A stretch of 64,000 bases of DNA from Acanthamoeba castellanii str. Neff (Eukaryota; Discosea; Longamoebia; Acanthamoebidae): contig NW_004457675.1 in assembly GCF_000313135.1 (NCBI RefSeq), forward strand, positions 11,203 to 75,202. The letters are read 5' to 3'. Below the pieces are notes generated by a model. It saw only the letters and a list, made by a program, of their open reading frames with translations, made no database searches and was not told the DNA's origin. Position numbers and translations under genes: made by a program. Positions within the stretch are counted from its first letter, which is position 1, and the number at the start of each line of letters is the position of its first letter. Below are positions 40,436-52,752 of the stretch, one piece after another.

Positions 40436-43400
40436 TCACTTGCTGAGGGTGCGACGAATCTGCTGTGGTGAAGCGTTGCTGCCCTGTTGCCCGCCCATGG
40501 TGGAGGAGCCGCCGCCAGCGGTGGCGGCCATCATCGCCGCGTAGCTCGCCTCGCCTCCGCCTCCGCTGCCATCCATACCCGCATAGTCCATCGAATCCCC
40601 GCTCGAGCGCATGTGTGCGCCCTGCTGTGTGCGGTGGTGCGTGTGCGTGTGCGGTTTGCGCGTGAGCTCTTGAGCGGCTGCCGCAAACAAAACAATAATG
40701 TGTCAACGCGTGCCTGGCCGCCGTGTTGCTGTTGCGGCTGCGACTGCGGCTGCTGACGAGGGAGGGTGTTGGGCTGCTGGCCCTGCGGAGAGCGCGGGGA
40801 GAGGGAGTGCTGCGCGAGGGGCGAAGGGATGAGAGGTCGATAGCCCGACGCGGGCACGCTGGCGCCGACGCCGCCGCCGCCGCCGCCACCGCTGGCGTCT
40901 TCGAACGTGGCCGGCCGCTGCGGGGTGGTCGCCACCATCGATGGCGGGTGCATTACGCCGCCGCCTGGCTGCCCGTTCATCATCATCACCGGCTGGGCCA
41001 GGCCCACCGGCTGCGATAGTGACCGAGGCCGGGTTTGGATCGCCTGCAATTCATGTGTTCGTCGCGTCACGTCGCGTCGTGTCGTGTCGCGCGTGTCGTG
41101 TCTCAGCTCAACGTTGTGCGCAATGGGTGGCGGCTGGGGCGAACGTACCTTGAGGGGATAGGGCACGGCGGCCATGGGCATCTGCTGCTGTTGCTGCTGG
41201 GTGGGTTGGATGGGGTGCGACCCGACGCGCGAGGGCTGGGCGGCCGACACCTGCTGGCCCTGGCCCTGGCCCGGCGCCGGCGGCGTGGTGGGTGGGGTCA
41301 CCGTGAACGACACGCCGGCCGGCGGCGACCCCGCGTTGAACGAATTCGAGTGCTTGCGGTGGGCGCGCGTATGAGGCGCCCTTCCCTCCGACATCTTGTG
41401 GCTCAAGAAATCCACCTTATATCGCAACACACGACACGCGACACGCGACACGCGACACACAACGCGACACGCACGACACAAGACGCGACGTTGAGCAAGT
41501 GACGCGCTGGAGGGAGGGGGCGCGTTGGGGGGGGGTTACCTGCTGCTTCAGGGCCTGGGTGCTCTCCTTGGGGAGATAGCCATACTGGGGCGCCGCGTTG
41601 GCGGGCACGTAATACCCCCCGCCCGGCCCGGCCATCGGCGCAAAGCCCTGCTGTGGCTAGTGTGCGTGCATGTGTGTCGTTGGTCGTGTCGTTGTGTGTC
41701 GTGTCGTGTCGTGTCGTGTCGTTGGTCGTGTCGTTGGTCGTATCGTTGGTCGTATCGTGTCAGCCACAGAGCGATAGAGGGCGAGGCAGAGGGCGAGCGA
41801 GACGAACCCAAAAGCCCGGCTGGGCGCCCTGCTGCGGCCCGACGGGGAATCCCATCTGCTGGTAGGCGACCGACTGCTGCTGCTGGGCGGCCAGCGCCGC
41901 GTTCTGCTTCTGCTGCTGGTTGTGCAGCGATTGCATGTAGAGCCGGCTCTGCATGGCCTGGGGTGACTCAGCGCCACTGACGCCGCCACCGCCAGCCACC
42001 ACCCCGGCGGGGCCGCCGGCCGCGGTTCGCGACTGGAGGGGCGACCCCGGCATCGACGACATGACGGGCGAGGCCGCGGGCGACGAGAACGGCGATGCGC
42101 CGTAGGGGTGCTGCGCGGCGGGCGGCGCCGCGCCGACGGTGTGAAAGTGGTCGGCGCTGCCGCTGGCGCCGGTCATGTCCGGCGGCGAGGGGCGTCGTCG
42201 CATGAGCGAGGGGCTGCCGACGACCGACTGCGGAGGCCCGCCGGAGGGGGCCATCGCCTGGTGGCTCATGGCCGACATGGCGTCCGCCGGCCCGCGGTTC
42301 TTCCACGACAGCTCCATGTGGTGGTTGAGCACCGCCTCCACCCACTCGAACAGCAATCGGAACATCCTGCCGTGCGCATATGTGCAATGCGTGCGGTGCG
42401 TGCGTGCGTGTGCGGTGCGTGCGTGTGCGGTTAGTGGGTCCATGGCGTGAAGGGGGTGATGGAAAAGGGGGGGGGGGTTGGGGCGGGAGTACTTGAGGGT
42501 TTCGGCCCGCATGGAGGTGAGCTCCTGCTGGACGTTGGCGCTGAAGAAGGACCACTTGAGGACAAAATCGTGGATGAGGTCGCCCTGCGCCTTGGCGCTG
42601 CTCTCCTTGCGCTCGCCCGCAAAGATGTGGTTGGCCAAGATCGACCCGTGCTGCGCGTCGCGACCACGAATCGGTTGTGAGACACACACACGACGACACA
42701 CAACGACACATGCCCAACCACACGACACACACGGAGCGGAGGAGCGCATCATACCAACCACTCGGACCACTGCTCGACGCCGGCCTCGTGGGCCAGCAGT
42801 TGCGTGATGTCCTGCAGCAGGGTGGAGGGCAGGGGAACCGAGTAGGGTCGGTCGGGCGTATCGAAGAGCGACGTCTGCGCCGCGATGAACGCGAAATCAA
42901 GACCCATCCTGTCCACGGGACAGCCAGAGGTCAGACACAGAGGCGTCGTGTGTCGCGCGGTGTGTTTGTGTGTGTGCGGTGAAGCGTGTCGTGTTTGTCG
43001 TATGGTGTGTGTCGTGTGTCGTGTGTCGTGTGTCGTGTGTCGTGTGTCGTGTGTCGTGTGTCGTGTGTCGTGGTGTGTTTCGGCGAACCAATCTTGGAGC
43101 ATGCGTCGACGCGAGAGGGAGGACATGTCGGCACTATCCTCGTGAGTGCCCTGCACAAAATAAGGCCCAAAAATCAATATAAATATATCAAAAATTAAAC
43201 TAAAATAATTAAATGAACAACGAATAAGAAATTCAAAATTCACAAACAACAAAAGTCGTTAGGTGGAGGCTGGCGAGGGGAGCGCACGTGTTGCTGTTGC
43301 TGTTGGAGCTGAGAGCTCCATCGCTGACGCTTCTCGGGCGTCAGGTGGAGGCCGTTGAGATGGTTGGTCAAGCGGCCACCGAGGTTGCTTATCATCGCGC

Positions 43401-45162
43401 GCTTGTGCAGCGTCTTACAAAAGTATTTCACCGCCCTGATCTTGGCGTCTGCAGCAACACGAGAGAGAGATTCAATGTCAAGGTCAGAAACCGCACGGCA
43501 CACGACACGACACGACACCACCAACGACACACGACGGTACCGGTGAGGGCCAGTGGTATGGCGAACTGAATGGCGTTGTGAAGCCAAGCGGGGAACTGTC
43601 GCGACAATTCCTGACGGCGCGAAAGGAAGACGAGTCAGCCTTGGTGTGTTGCTAAGTCCGACCGCGGACTGTGTGTAAAAATTCGCTTCGCTGGAGGGAG
43701 GGAGGGCAAACGTACGATGATCGCAGACGACACTTCGGGTGCCACGCATCGGAAGGGATCCGGAACGAGCATGTTGACCAGTGCCTGCGATATGTGGAAA
43801 AAAACATTTTAAATAAAACCAACAATCAGGGAAAAAGAAATAAAATTATAAATAAAATAAAAGAATAAAAACAAGTGCGTACGTCGTAGAGCATGTAGTC
43901 GATGTTGACGATTTGGTGCACGATGATGGGCGACTGGAAGAGGCTGAAGAAGCGACGCGTCTTGGGCCAAAAGCTCGTCACCGCCTCGCGCACGCCATCC
44001 AGCCGCACCGCGTCGGCCTCCTCGAAAATACGCACATAGTGCACCTGACCAACAAAGCGCACAACACCCACGCACGACACACACGACACACACACACACA
44101 CACACAACGCTCTGCGTTTAGAGAAGCACGCGCGATGGCAGCAGCAGCAGCAGCAAAGCGTACCTGGTACATGACCGAGAATCGCACGCCGTCCTCGCGC
44201 AGCTCGGCGGGGTAGAGGCCCTGCAGGTTGAAGCTGAACTCGGGGCACGTGGTGCCGGTGGGCTCGCGCAGTCCGCCCTCGCGCTTGACGTTCTCCTCCT
44301 TCTCGCCGCCGAGCTGGTCCTCGTCCATGTCCTGCTCACCGAACGGTGGCTGCTTCACGGCCTGCAGCTGCTGCTGCGCCCCATAGTGTTGTTGCTGCTG
44401 CTGTTGGTGATGGTGGTGGTGCTGTTGAGGAACGATTCCGCTGTTCTGGCGCTGCGCTTGGCCATAGTGCTGCTGTTGCTGCGTCTGCTGCTGATGGTGG
44501 TGGTGGTGCATCATCTGCTGCTGCTGCTGCTGCTGCTGTGAAAGCGGCGCGGGAATGCCGAGCGGCAGCTGGAGCCCGCCGGGGTGCTGCTGGGGCGCGT
44601 CGCCGAGTAGCGGCGAGTGGAGGCGCTCGAGCTCGTCGTGGTACTGGGCCGACGTCAGCTGGTGCTGCGCGAGCGGCGACGAGTGGGTGTGGTGGTGCTG
44701 CTGCTGGGCCATCGACGACGTGCGCTGCTGGTGGTGGTAGTGCAGAGGCGGCGTCGACAGCGACGATCGCTGAGCTCGCTGCTCGCCGCTGTCGCTGAGG
44801 GAAGACATCGAGGTGGAGGTGGAGGAGGACGACGCCATGGCCGCGCCGGCCTGGGAGGGATGGGTACCAGCGGCTGCCACGGGCACTGGGGGGAAGGCCG
44901 ACGCTTCGCTGCCGGCCCGCCTTCGGCCGCGCACCAGTCGTCGGCCCGGACCCTGGCCGTCGAGGTCGGCCAGGGCTGCGGCGGAGGGCGAGGCCTCGCG
45001 CCAGCTTCCGCCGCCGCTACTCGTCGGTTGCAAGTACTGTGGAGATTGCTGCTGCTGCTGCTGGGGTTGCTGTTGATGTTGATGGTGTTGTTGAAGCTGG
45101 GGCGAGTGGACGGCATGACCGCGATGCGATGCGGGGATCGAATTGTTGCCCTCTACCTCCAT
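40436..45162 (-). CDS. RFX-family dimerisation-domain protein lacking a visible RFX DNA-binding domain
   Basis: Exons in plus coordinates: 44164-45162, 43883-44044, 43716-43784, 43541-43610, 43288-43448, 43089-43150, 42755-42908, 42493-42650, 41808-42366, 41540-41650, 41149-41415 and about 40713-41043, then a last exon ending at 40436 whose junction is unclear. The N-terminal 250 residues are Gln/His/Ser-rich. The central part aligns in order with RFX regions B, C and D: EFSFNLQGLYPAELREDGVR, TSFWPKTRRFFSLFQ, NMLVPDPFRCV, RQFPAWLHNAIQ, LLAHEAGVEQWSEWL and FVLKWSFFSANVQQELTSMR. The C-terminus is Pro/Gln-rich. The winged-helix domain that normally precedes region B is not found. An in-frame stop separates the start at 45162 from an open frame at 45190-45443, which may be 5' leader or an unrecognised first exon. 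Confidence 0.8.
43006..43072. repeat. (TGTGTCG)n 7-bp microsatellite in RFX-like gene intron
   Basis: About nine tandem 7-base units filling an intron of the RFX-like gene. Confidence 0.92.
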
Positions 45163-45874
45163 CCCGCCAGAATCGGCCCCGCCCCCGAAAACCCCGAATT
45201 GTGTGCCAGCATGTGGGCCGGGCCGGCATTTGATGCCGCGGGGCTAGCAGGCGAGGGAGAGCCTGCAGGAGATGGCGCAGATGTAGAGGCGGTGCCAGAT
45301 GGCCGGTCGGGATAGGAATGTGATCGCGTTCGGCCGAGGCGTCGCAGCCGCTCCCATTCGTCTCGCATTGCCACGGGCTCCTGAGGCGGGCCTCCACCCG
45401 CGCCCCCGCCATGAGGAGCCATATGGGCACCGCCGTGTTGCATTCTCACCTGGTTTTGGTTTTGTTTTTTGCCTTCAATCAGATCAGATCGCGCAACGTT
45501 CGGTTTCTCGGCCCCACTTGCGCTCCGCCGTAAATTACCAAAAAATAAAACGTGCGCCCAAGTCGACAATAAACGCTCGTGTGTGATGTGTGCGGTCATG
45601 TGTGCGTGTGCTGCGGCTGCAATGGGGGGGGGGGCGAAAAGCTGCTTCCTCGGAGGACCCTGGTTGCGGTCGGTTCGATTGACTGGCAAAAGACAAGAGA
45701 TAGAGGAAAGAGGGGGCAGTGACGGGCATTACAAACGAACGTGTGGGAAGCTTCCCACACTCACGACTCACATGGCACCTCCGTCCTCGTCCGTTGGTCT
45801 GTGCCACACACACACACACACACACACACCGCCCGAGAGCCACCATCGTGACGTGAGCTTTCAACGGACGTGCT
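45163..45874. other. Upstream region of RFX-like gene / 3' side of BCAS2
   Basis: Holds a Gly/Pro/Ser-rich open frame (45190-45443, minus; MQHGGAHMAPHGGGAGGG) that might be an extra N-terminal exon of the RFX-like gene, plus a short CA repeat at 45809-45830. Neither stretch contains a winged-helix DNA-binding domain. No other gene seen. Confidence 0.5.
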
Positions 45875-47077
45875 CTACCACCATCGTTTGGGCGGAGCGG
45901 GGGAATGGAGAAAGGGAAAGGGAAAGAAGAGCCCCGGCACGTACGTGGGTCGGGATGGCAAGCTGTGCTCGAGCTGAAGGCAAGCGGCACCGAGCTGCAT
46001 GTTCTTCTGCACCAGCTCCGCCCACTCGGTCTGTGTGCAATGTGTGCGATGTGTGAGGTCCCCCGGGCCAACAGGGAAGGTCACGATCAAGGCGACGATA
46101 GTGCCAGGAACGGACCTGAGAACGATAGAGTCTGACACCGGCAGTCTGCTGCTCCTCGAGCCTCTTCCGGTTGAGCTCCTCGATCTGAGCCCGCACCGCG
46201 CGAAGCTCGTCATCCAACCTATTATAATGATAATGATCATCATCGTCGTCATCATCATAAGCCACACCATGGTGTCCGTCAGTGTTACGGCTGGCCACAC
46301 GGGCATTCATGGGTTCACTGAGAGGGGCACAACAACAACAACATAGCACACAGAGAAAGAGAGGTATTAACTGTTTCTGAACGGACTGGAGGCGCTGGTT
46401 GTTGGTGAGCCAGGCGCCGGGACCGAATTGTTCGAGCAGACGAAGGTTGGCCAGTCGCGCGTGCTGATGCTGCAGCACCATCTGGGCCTGGTCTATGGCT
46501 TTGTCCCAGGCCTCAGGGTCCTTCTCCTCCGCTCCCTGTGGACGCCGCAGCGCATACCTTCCATCGATCGCGATCACCAAACAATCATTAGTTTGTTGCA
46601 ACACGTTAAAAAAGATGGAAAAGAGCAATCGTCATGTTGCGAGCGGGGGGATCAAGATGCGCCAGGCATAATTAAAAAGCAAAAAGATCTTTGGGTCCAA
46701 TTATGAAATGGGTACCGTGTAGCATCAAAGCCACCAACGGGCGGCTTGCCGGCGCCAACGCGCTCCATCTCGGCCTGAAAGAGGGCCTCGGTGCCGCCGA
46801 GGAATGAGGGGAGAGGCGGGGGCGGGAGGGTAGTTGCGAGGTAGTCCGGGGGCTGGAAGGTTGCCATCTCCTCTTGGATCAATCGAAGTGCCGCCTGCTT
46901 TTCCTCTTCGCTGTAAGGATCAACGTAGGGCAGCACATCGAGCAGCAGTGGTTCATTCGATGTGGCTTCGCCATTTTGTGCTTTTTGTGTCTCATCTGTA
47001 GCAGCTGCAGTGTGTTCCTCCTCCACGTTCTCCTCCACCCTCTTCCTCTTCGCGGAACGCTGGCCCTCGATCTCCAT
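45875..47077 (-). CDS. BCAS2: Pre-mRNA splicing factor BCAS2/SPF27
   Basis: Core subunit of the PRP19/NTC complex of the spliceosome. Exons in plus coordinates are 46716-47077, 46372-46557, 46116-46218 and 45875-46030, in phase, about 268 residues. Family features: LLLDVLPYVDPYSEEEKQAA near the N-terminus (BCAS2 has LPYFDQGY), QMVLQHQHARLANLRLLEQF, AWLTNNQRLQSVQKQLDDEL, and the coiled coil IEELNRKRLEEQQTAG with WAELVQKNMQLGAACLQLEH. The last about 17 residues after LEHSLPSRP look non-conserved; an intron beginning GTACGT there could lead to a short different C-terminus. Confidence 0.86.
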
Positions 47078-47170
47078 CTTCGTCAATTGAGCAATCCGAA
47101 TGCGCAAAAAAATTAATTATTATTCATTTTCCAAACTATTTCTGTCGACGAAAAAGCTCTCTGATATTAT

Positions 47171-50159
47171 TTATTTGCCCAGCCTGCCCGCACTCCTCCG
47201 CTGACGTCCGTCCTGGCTCGGGCCGCCAGCCTCTGGTCTCTTGTTGGGCCCTCCCTGCAGCGCATGACACGACACACGACGACATGCGACACGTCAGCAC
47301 AGGCACACGCGAGACGGTGCGTCGCGAGATGGTGATGATGGATGGAAGGTAACCTTGTGCTTCTTCGAGGAGGTCTTGGGCACGAAGGTCAGTTGCATCG
47401 CGCCGTCGGTGTGCCTCCTCAGGCCGTCGGTCGTCGTGGGCACGCTCTTGAGTCGCTCCTCCAGCGACTGCTTCTCCCTCTTTCGCTTGCCTGTGTGTGT
47501 GTGTGTGTGTGTGTCATAGGTTAGCAAGCGAGGGCCTTGGCGCGCAGAAGAAGTGCGTGCGCGGCGAACCTGATGAGGCGGTGGCGGTAATCGAAATGGC
47601 GGCCTCCTTGTCGCCCGAAAGCTCGTAGAGGGCAGGTCCACCCTTGGTCTTCTTCTGCCCCTTCGTCTTCTTCGAGGGCAAAGCCACGGCCTCCTCCTCC
47701 TCCTCCCCTTCCTCTTCCTCCGCCTCCTCTCCCTCCAGCTGCACCTTCTCGAAGTGGTCGAACGCCGCCTCCGCAGTCTATTAAAGAAAAGTGGTCACCG
47801 CGTGAGTAGAAGTCGCACGTCGTGTCATGTGCACGTGTTCTCCGTGTGCGTGTGTCGTGTGGGTGGTGTGTTGGGCATGCGTTACCTTGGGTGTGGTGCG
47901 AACGCCCATAGGGTTGAGGCGCTTGAAGGTCTCGGAGCGTGTGTCGATGGAGAAGGCGGGGTCGGTGAGCAGGTCGCCGAATCGCGAGTCGGCGGCGGCG
48001 GCCTCGAGCGCCGGCTGGAGGTCGGAGCGCTTGACCACCTTCTTCTTGGTCGCGCGGATGCGGCTGGAGGCGGCCTCCTCGCGCAGAGCGGTAACGCGCT
48101 CCTTGCGGTATCGGTCGTAGGCGAACGGATCCGCGGCGGCCTTCATCTTGTTGTACAGCCGCAGATCTGTACAACACACTCGAAGTCAGATTCCACCGGT
48201 GTGCCGTGTGTGTGTCGTGTGTGTCGTGTGTGTCGCACGCACCGATGAAGAAACCGTGCATGTAGGCACGGAGGTAGCTTGTGCCGATGAGGTTGGTGGC
48301 GCCGAGCTGCTGGATGTCGGCCATGGTGATGAACTTGTAGTCGTCGTAGATCATGGGCGTCGAGTCCTCCTCGAGCTCCTCGGTGAGGTTGTCCAGGAAG
48401 GAGCACCACTGCGGCGCCGGTCCCAGCGACGGGATGAAGTAGGAGCTGATCTTGCTCTGCTCGCCGGCCAAGAAGATCAACCCGGTGCCCTTGATCACGC
48501 ACGCGTCGTTCAACTCCGACCCTGCGCGGCGTAATGGTGGCGCTGACGTCAGCACAAGTGGTCCCTATCTACGTGAGGAATGTGTGTGCGCGCATACCGG
48601 GTTCGATGTTGGCGAAATTCCTGCCCGTGTCGGGGTGCCAGATCTTGAGAATCTTCTGGTCGGTGGAGAGGATCAGCGGCGACGAGGAGAGCGGCGAGCG
48701 GTGGTACTTGATGTCCATGATGGGCACCCGGTACATGTGGTCCTTCACCATCATCGGTCGCGAGGACCGGAGGTCGTAGAGCATCACATGGCCCGACCCG
48801 GTGCCGACCGCCTGGGAAACATTCCACGCGTGCCTTAGACCCACAATGACTCCCAACGCCACGACACACACGACACGCGGGGAGAGGGGAGGGGGATTAC
48901 CAGCTGAAGCGGATCGTCGTCGTTGTAGCGGAGGGCGGTCACTTCCGACCCGCGCTCGCCCGCGCCGGCGGTCTCTGCGTTTGCGTCCATCAGGCCCGCC
49001 GCGGTACTCACCTTGCCGGCGGCCTGCTTCTGTCTCGGATCGAAAAACTCCACCAGGCCCTGGACATGGCGCGGGCCACGCATCACCAAGTCAATGAAAA
49101 TGGCTCCACGTTGGTTCGAAGCCAACCAAAAGAGGAGTGTGGTCGCGCTTCTTCGGCCGTACCTCCACACCGCCGACGCCCAGGAGGCCGTGCAGGGGCG
49201 ACACGCCCACCACGTTCAGTGACGACGATTGCGCGACCATCGGCGAGAGAAAGCGGCCCTGCGCGTGCGCGTGCGTGTGCGGTGGTGCGTGTGCGGTTGT
49301 GCGCGTGCGGAGCGTCATTTGAGTGGCGAGCCAGGAAGAATGGGAAAGAAAGGGAGGGGCACCTGCTCGAGGTTGAGTCTGTAGATTTCGCGCGAGGAGC
49401 CCACGGCGAGCAGGTCGCACGAGGGAAAGTGGTAGGCCATGTCGCGCCCGAACTTGGGGATTCGGGTGACAAAGTAGCGACCGTAGCGCGCGTGGAACTC
49501 AATCGATCGATCCGCCCGCAGGAACACGAGTTTGTCAAAGTCGTCGCCCAGCGCCTGCAAGCAAGCAAAGACAAAACAAACAATCATCAGCGTTGCGTGT
49601 GGTGTGCTACGTGTGGGGTGTGCGTGTGCGGTGGTGCGTGTGGCATTGGAAAAGAAGGAAAGGAGTGGATGACACATGCCTGGAACTGGACAATCTGTGC
49701 GTCGAGGTGGCGTTCGAACTTCATGGAGAGCTGCGACAGCTCGTACACCTTGATCTGCGGCGGGTAGGTGCCGGTGGCGAACAAGAACCGGCCATCGCGC
49801 GACGTCTTCACGCGCTGGCAGGCCACGGGGAACTTTGTGTCCTGGATGAGCTCCAGCCGTCGCCTATAGTCGCCATCGTATCTGCAAAGCCAAGCCATGC
49901 AATAATCAGCAAGCCAGCGATTGAATGCAGAATCGCTCGAATCAAACCACACGGCAATCTCGATTGCCACAAAATCGCAACCCGATCGAAGCATCAAGCC
50001 AAACATTTAATCTCAAAAAATGGGAAGATTTGACGAAATGAAGGGGAGGCCATACCGAAGAGCAGCCTTCTTCTTTTCTGCCAGCCATTCCGGAAGGGAT
50101 TTACCGGCGGAGACGTTGTAAATCTTCACGCCCTCCCCTGTGACTCCTGCCAATTGCAT
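47171..50159 (-). CDS. NOL10: Nucleolar WD-repeat protein NOL10/ENP2
   Basis: Small-subunit processome-associated factor for 18S rRNA maturation. The start (MQLAGVTGEGVKIYNVSAGK) and LPEWLAEKKKAALRYDGDYR match the family, followed by propeller strands QTKFPVACQRVKTSRDGRF-like, TGTYPPQIKVYELSQLSMKF, MVKDHMYRVPIMDIKYH, STDQKILKIWHPDTG, and SYFIPSLGPAPQWCSFLDNL, TNLIGTSYLRAYMHGFFI. The C-terminus has NKMKAAADPFAYDRYRKERV, acidic/Lys-rich runs and RKREKQSLEERLKS, ending GRLGK. About ten exons run from 50159 down to 47171. It faces PSMD4 head to head with only 290 bp between start codons. Confidence 0.93.
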
Positions 50160-50448
50160 CCCGAGTTCTGTTGGTAATAATCGCGATGTATGTTCGCCTC
50201 CTCTTCTCTTTATCTCACGTTCTTCTTCTTCCTGACCACCTCCGCCGCGGTTGACAAAAAGTCTTTTGTTTTGTTTCTTCTTTTCTTCTGAATGCCACGT
50301 CGTGCCACGTCAGCTAAGAAATCATCTGGAAAAGAATATCCACGTCAGCCATAAAAACGCCAGCAGGCAGTGTGGTGGCGAAACAAGCCAGCAGCAGGGA
50401 TTGATTCAAAAGACATAAAGCTTGAGCGTCGAGAGAGAGATATACACA
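50160..50448. promoter_or_regulatory. Candidate bidirectional promoter NOL10/PSMD4
   Basis: Only 289 bp separate the divergent start codons of NOL10 (minus) and PSMD4 (plus). The stretch is T/C-rich on the plus strand near 50200-50290. No TATA box was recognised. Assigned as promoter only from position. Confidence 0.45.
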
Positions 50449-52005
50449 ATGGTTTTGGAATCGACGATCATTTGGTACGCCTGGCTTTCTGTGGTGCGCC
50501 AGGATCTCTGCGTACCAGCTTGATGGAGTGTAAATTGATTTTGTTTGGTCTGGGTGCAGCTTGGACAACTCTGAATGGATGAGGAATGGAGACTACTTCC
50601 CCTCGCGGATGGAGGCACAGATCGACGCGGTGAACGTCGTGATGGGATGGAAGTTTCAATCCAATCCAGAAAACACCGTGGGCGTGCTCAAAATGGCTAA
50701 GGGGTACGTACTTATCCATCCATCGCCATGTGGCACTGCGATCGCTCGGCAGCCAAGGCTCATAATCGAATCTGCCACTTCACAGACCCGAGGTCTTGGT
50801 GACCCCTGGCCCTGACATCGGCAAGGTCCTGACCGCCCTGCACTCAGTGCAGGTTCAAGGCAAGATTGACCTCATGACTAGCGTGCAAGTAGCACAGGTA
50901 CCCCCTCCCATCTTTCCCTCTTAGGTTATATATATTCTCGCCCTCAGTCGTTCAGCTGCGCTGCATGATTGCCGCCCTGTATTCACACTCTGGGCCATGC
51001 ACACAGTTGGCGCTGAAGCACAGGCAGAACAAGAACCAGCACCAGAGGATGATTCTCTTCATCGGCAGCCCTGCCCAGGCCGACACCGCCGCGCTCACCA
51101 AGCTGGGCCAGGCCCTCAAGAAGAACAACGTCGCCGTCGACGTCATCAGCTTCGGCGAGGTCGAGGAGAACCGAGAGAAGCTGGAGGCCTTCGTGAAGGC
51201 GGTCAACAGCAACGACAACAGCAACCTCGTCGTGGTCGAGCCCGGCACCCGCACCCTCACCGAGGCCATTCGTGCCTCGCCGCTCTCCGGCAGAGCGCCC
51301 GCGCCCGCTGGCGCCGAGGGCGGAGCTGCCGGCGGCGAGGGTGGTGAGGACTTCTTCGGCATTGACCCTAACGAGGACCCCGAACTTGCCATGGTGCGTA
51401 CCTCCGTCGCGTCGTGCGGTCATTGTTGGGCGACCGAAAACTGATGGTTTCCCCTCACCGTCATCGTCGTCTCTCTCTTGCGCAGGCCATTCGCGCTTCG
51501 TTGGAGGAGGAGAAGCGTCGCCGCGAGCGAGAGCAGAAGGACGGCGGCGAGGGTGCCGAAGGCGCAGCGCCCACGCAGGAGGCCGTCATGACCGACGCCG
51601 GCGGCGTCGACGACGATGAAGAGGCCATGCTCGCCGAGGCCATCGCCCTCTCCATGGCCTCCCAGTCCACCCCCGTGCGCCCCCCAACATTTCGCTTTTC
51701 GTTCTCCGTGTGGGAGACTGACTGGCGTTCGTTCTTTCTACTCCCAGGCTCCCGCGGCCGAGGCCGAGAAGCCGGCCGCCGCCAAGCCGGAGACCACGAC
51801 CACCACTCCCGCGCCCGCTGCGGCGCCCGCTGGTGCGGCGCCGGCGGGCGGCGAGGTGACCGACCCGCAGTTCCTCAACGACGTGCTCGGGTCCCTGCCC
51901 GGCGTGGACCTCGCGGATCCCCAGATCCAGGAGATCCTCGCCTCGATGAAGGCCCAGCAGGAGCAGGAGAAGAAGGACGAGAAGAAGGACGAGGGCGGCA
52001 AGTAA
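50449..52005 (+). CDS. PSMD4: 26S proteasome ubiquitin receptor PSMD4/RPN10
   Basis: Regulatory-particle subunit that binds polyubiquitin. Exons 50449-50474, 50560-50703, 50786-50897, 51007-51393, 51486-51674 and 51748-52005 give 371 residues. The N-terminus MVLESTIICLDNSEWMRNGD is the RPN10 VWA domain, continuing with NPENTVGVLKMAKG, LALKHRQNKNQHQRMILFIG and VDVISFGEVEENREKLEAFV. Two ubiquitin-interacting motifs follow: DPELAMAIRASLEEEKRRR and EEAMLAEAIALSMASQ. The region after them is Ala/Pro-rich and ends in a Lys/Glu tail. The tiny 26-base first exon is supported by the invariant MVLEST start. Confidence 0.96.
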
Positions 52006-52339
52006 AGGCGAACGGGAGGCGTGAAGAAGAAGAAGACGAACGACGAAAAAGAGGAGGAAGAGGAAGAGGGGCGGATGCCTTTGTGAATAGATGAACCACC
52101 CCAACCCTGCCGCGTTCTCAGTCGTATCGTACACAGCACAACACACGCACACGCACACAACACACGCAGCTCCCACCCAACACCACACGCAGTTACACAT
52201 GCGGAGCGGTCGCCCGTCTTTATTCTGATAGTGAACGTGTGCGGCCTTGAGAGAGCAGGAAGGAAGACAACATCGCATCGGAGAAGCTGAAGCGTACGTT
52301 GTGGCCTTCTTCGGTTGTGTTCCGTTACTCGAGCGACGC
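52006..52339. other. Convergent 3' region PSMD4/PHF5A
   Basis: 334 bp between two converging genes. Contains a CA-rich stretch at 52135-52170. No gene seen. Confidence 0.6.
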
Positions 52340-52752
52340 TCAGCGCTTCTTGAAGCCGTACTTCTTTCGCTCGTAGAACAGATCTGTCTTGGAGCTGCCC
52401 AGGTTCACAATCTTCGGACACCCTTCCCTCTGCACAGCGTCAAAAACGAAGATCAGACCAATCAGACCCCTGAAGGCCGAGCAAGATTTTGTTTGGGGGG
52501 GGGGCGCACATCTTTCTCGAGGATCGTGCACTCTTTGCAGTAGTACGCATCAGAAATGCCAGGGGCACCGCAGATTACGCAGCGTCCTTGGAACGATCCG
52601 TAGTTACATTCATCACAAACTCGCACGAGCGTGCATGGTCGCACGTAGCTGTCGCAGATTACGCATTTACCATCGCATTTCTCGCACAGGCGCCCAATCG
52701 CGATTCCGGGTTGCTTTCGGCAGAAGATGAGATCAGGATGATGCTTTGCCAT
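52340..52752 (-). CDS. PHF5A: Splicing factor PHF5A/RDS3
   Basis: Zinc-binding subunit of the SF3b complex of U2 snRNP. Two exons in plus coordinates, 52510-52752 and 52340-52429, encode exactly 110 residues, the standard family length. Sequence is nearly invariant: [74 protein letters not shown] and [20 protein letters not shown], with all CxxC knots present. The minus-strand gene converges with PSMD4. Confidence 0.98.

Noticed and set aside
42493..44044. LIM-domain-binding/SEUSS-like co-regulator
   Set aside because: First impression came from the Gln-rich ends; the ordered match to RFX regions B, C and D is much stronger.
44345..45076. Plus-strand Ala/Val-rich open frames
   Set aside because: They are translations of the CAG/CAC codon runs of the RFX-like gene in other frames.
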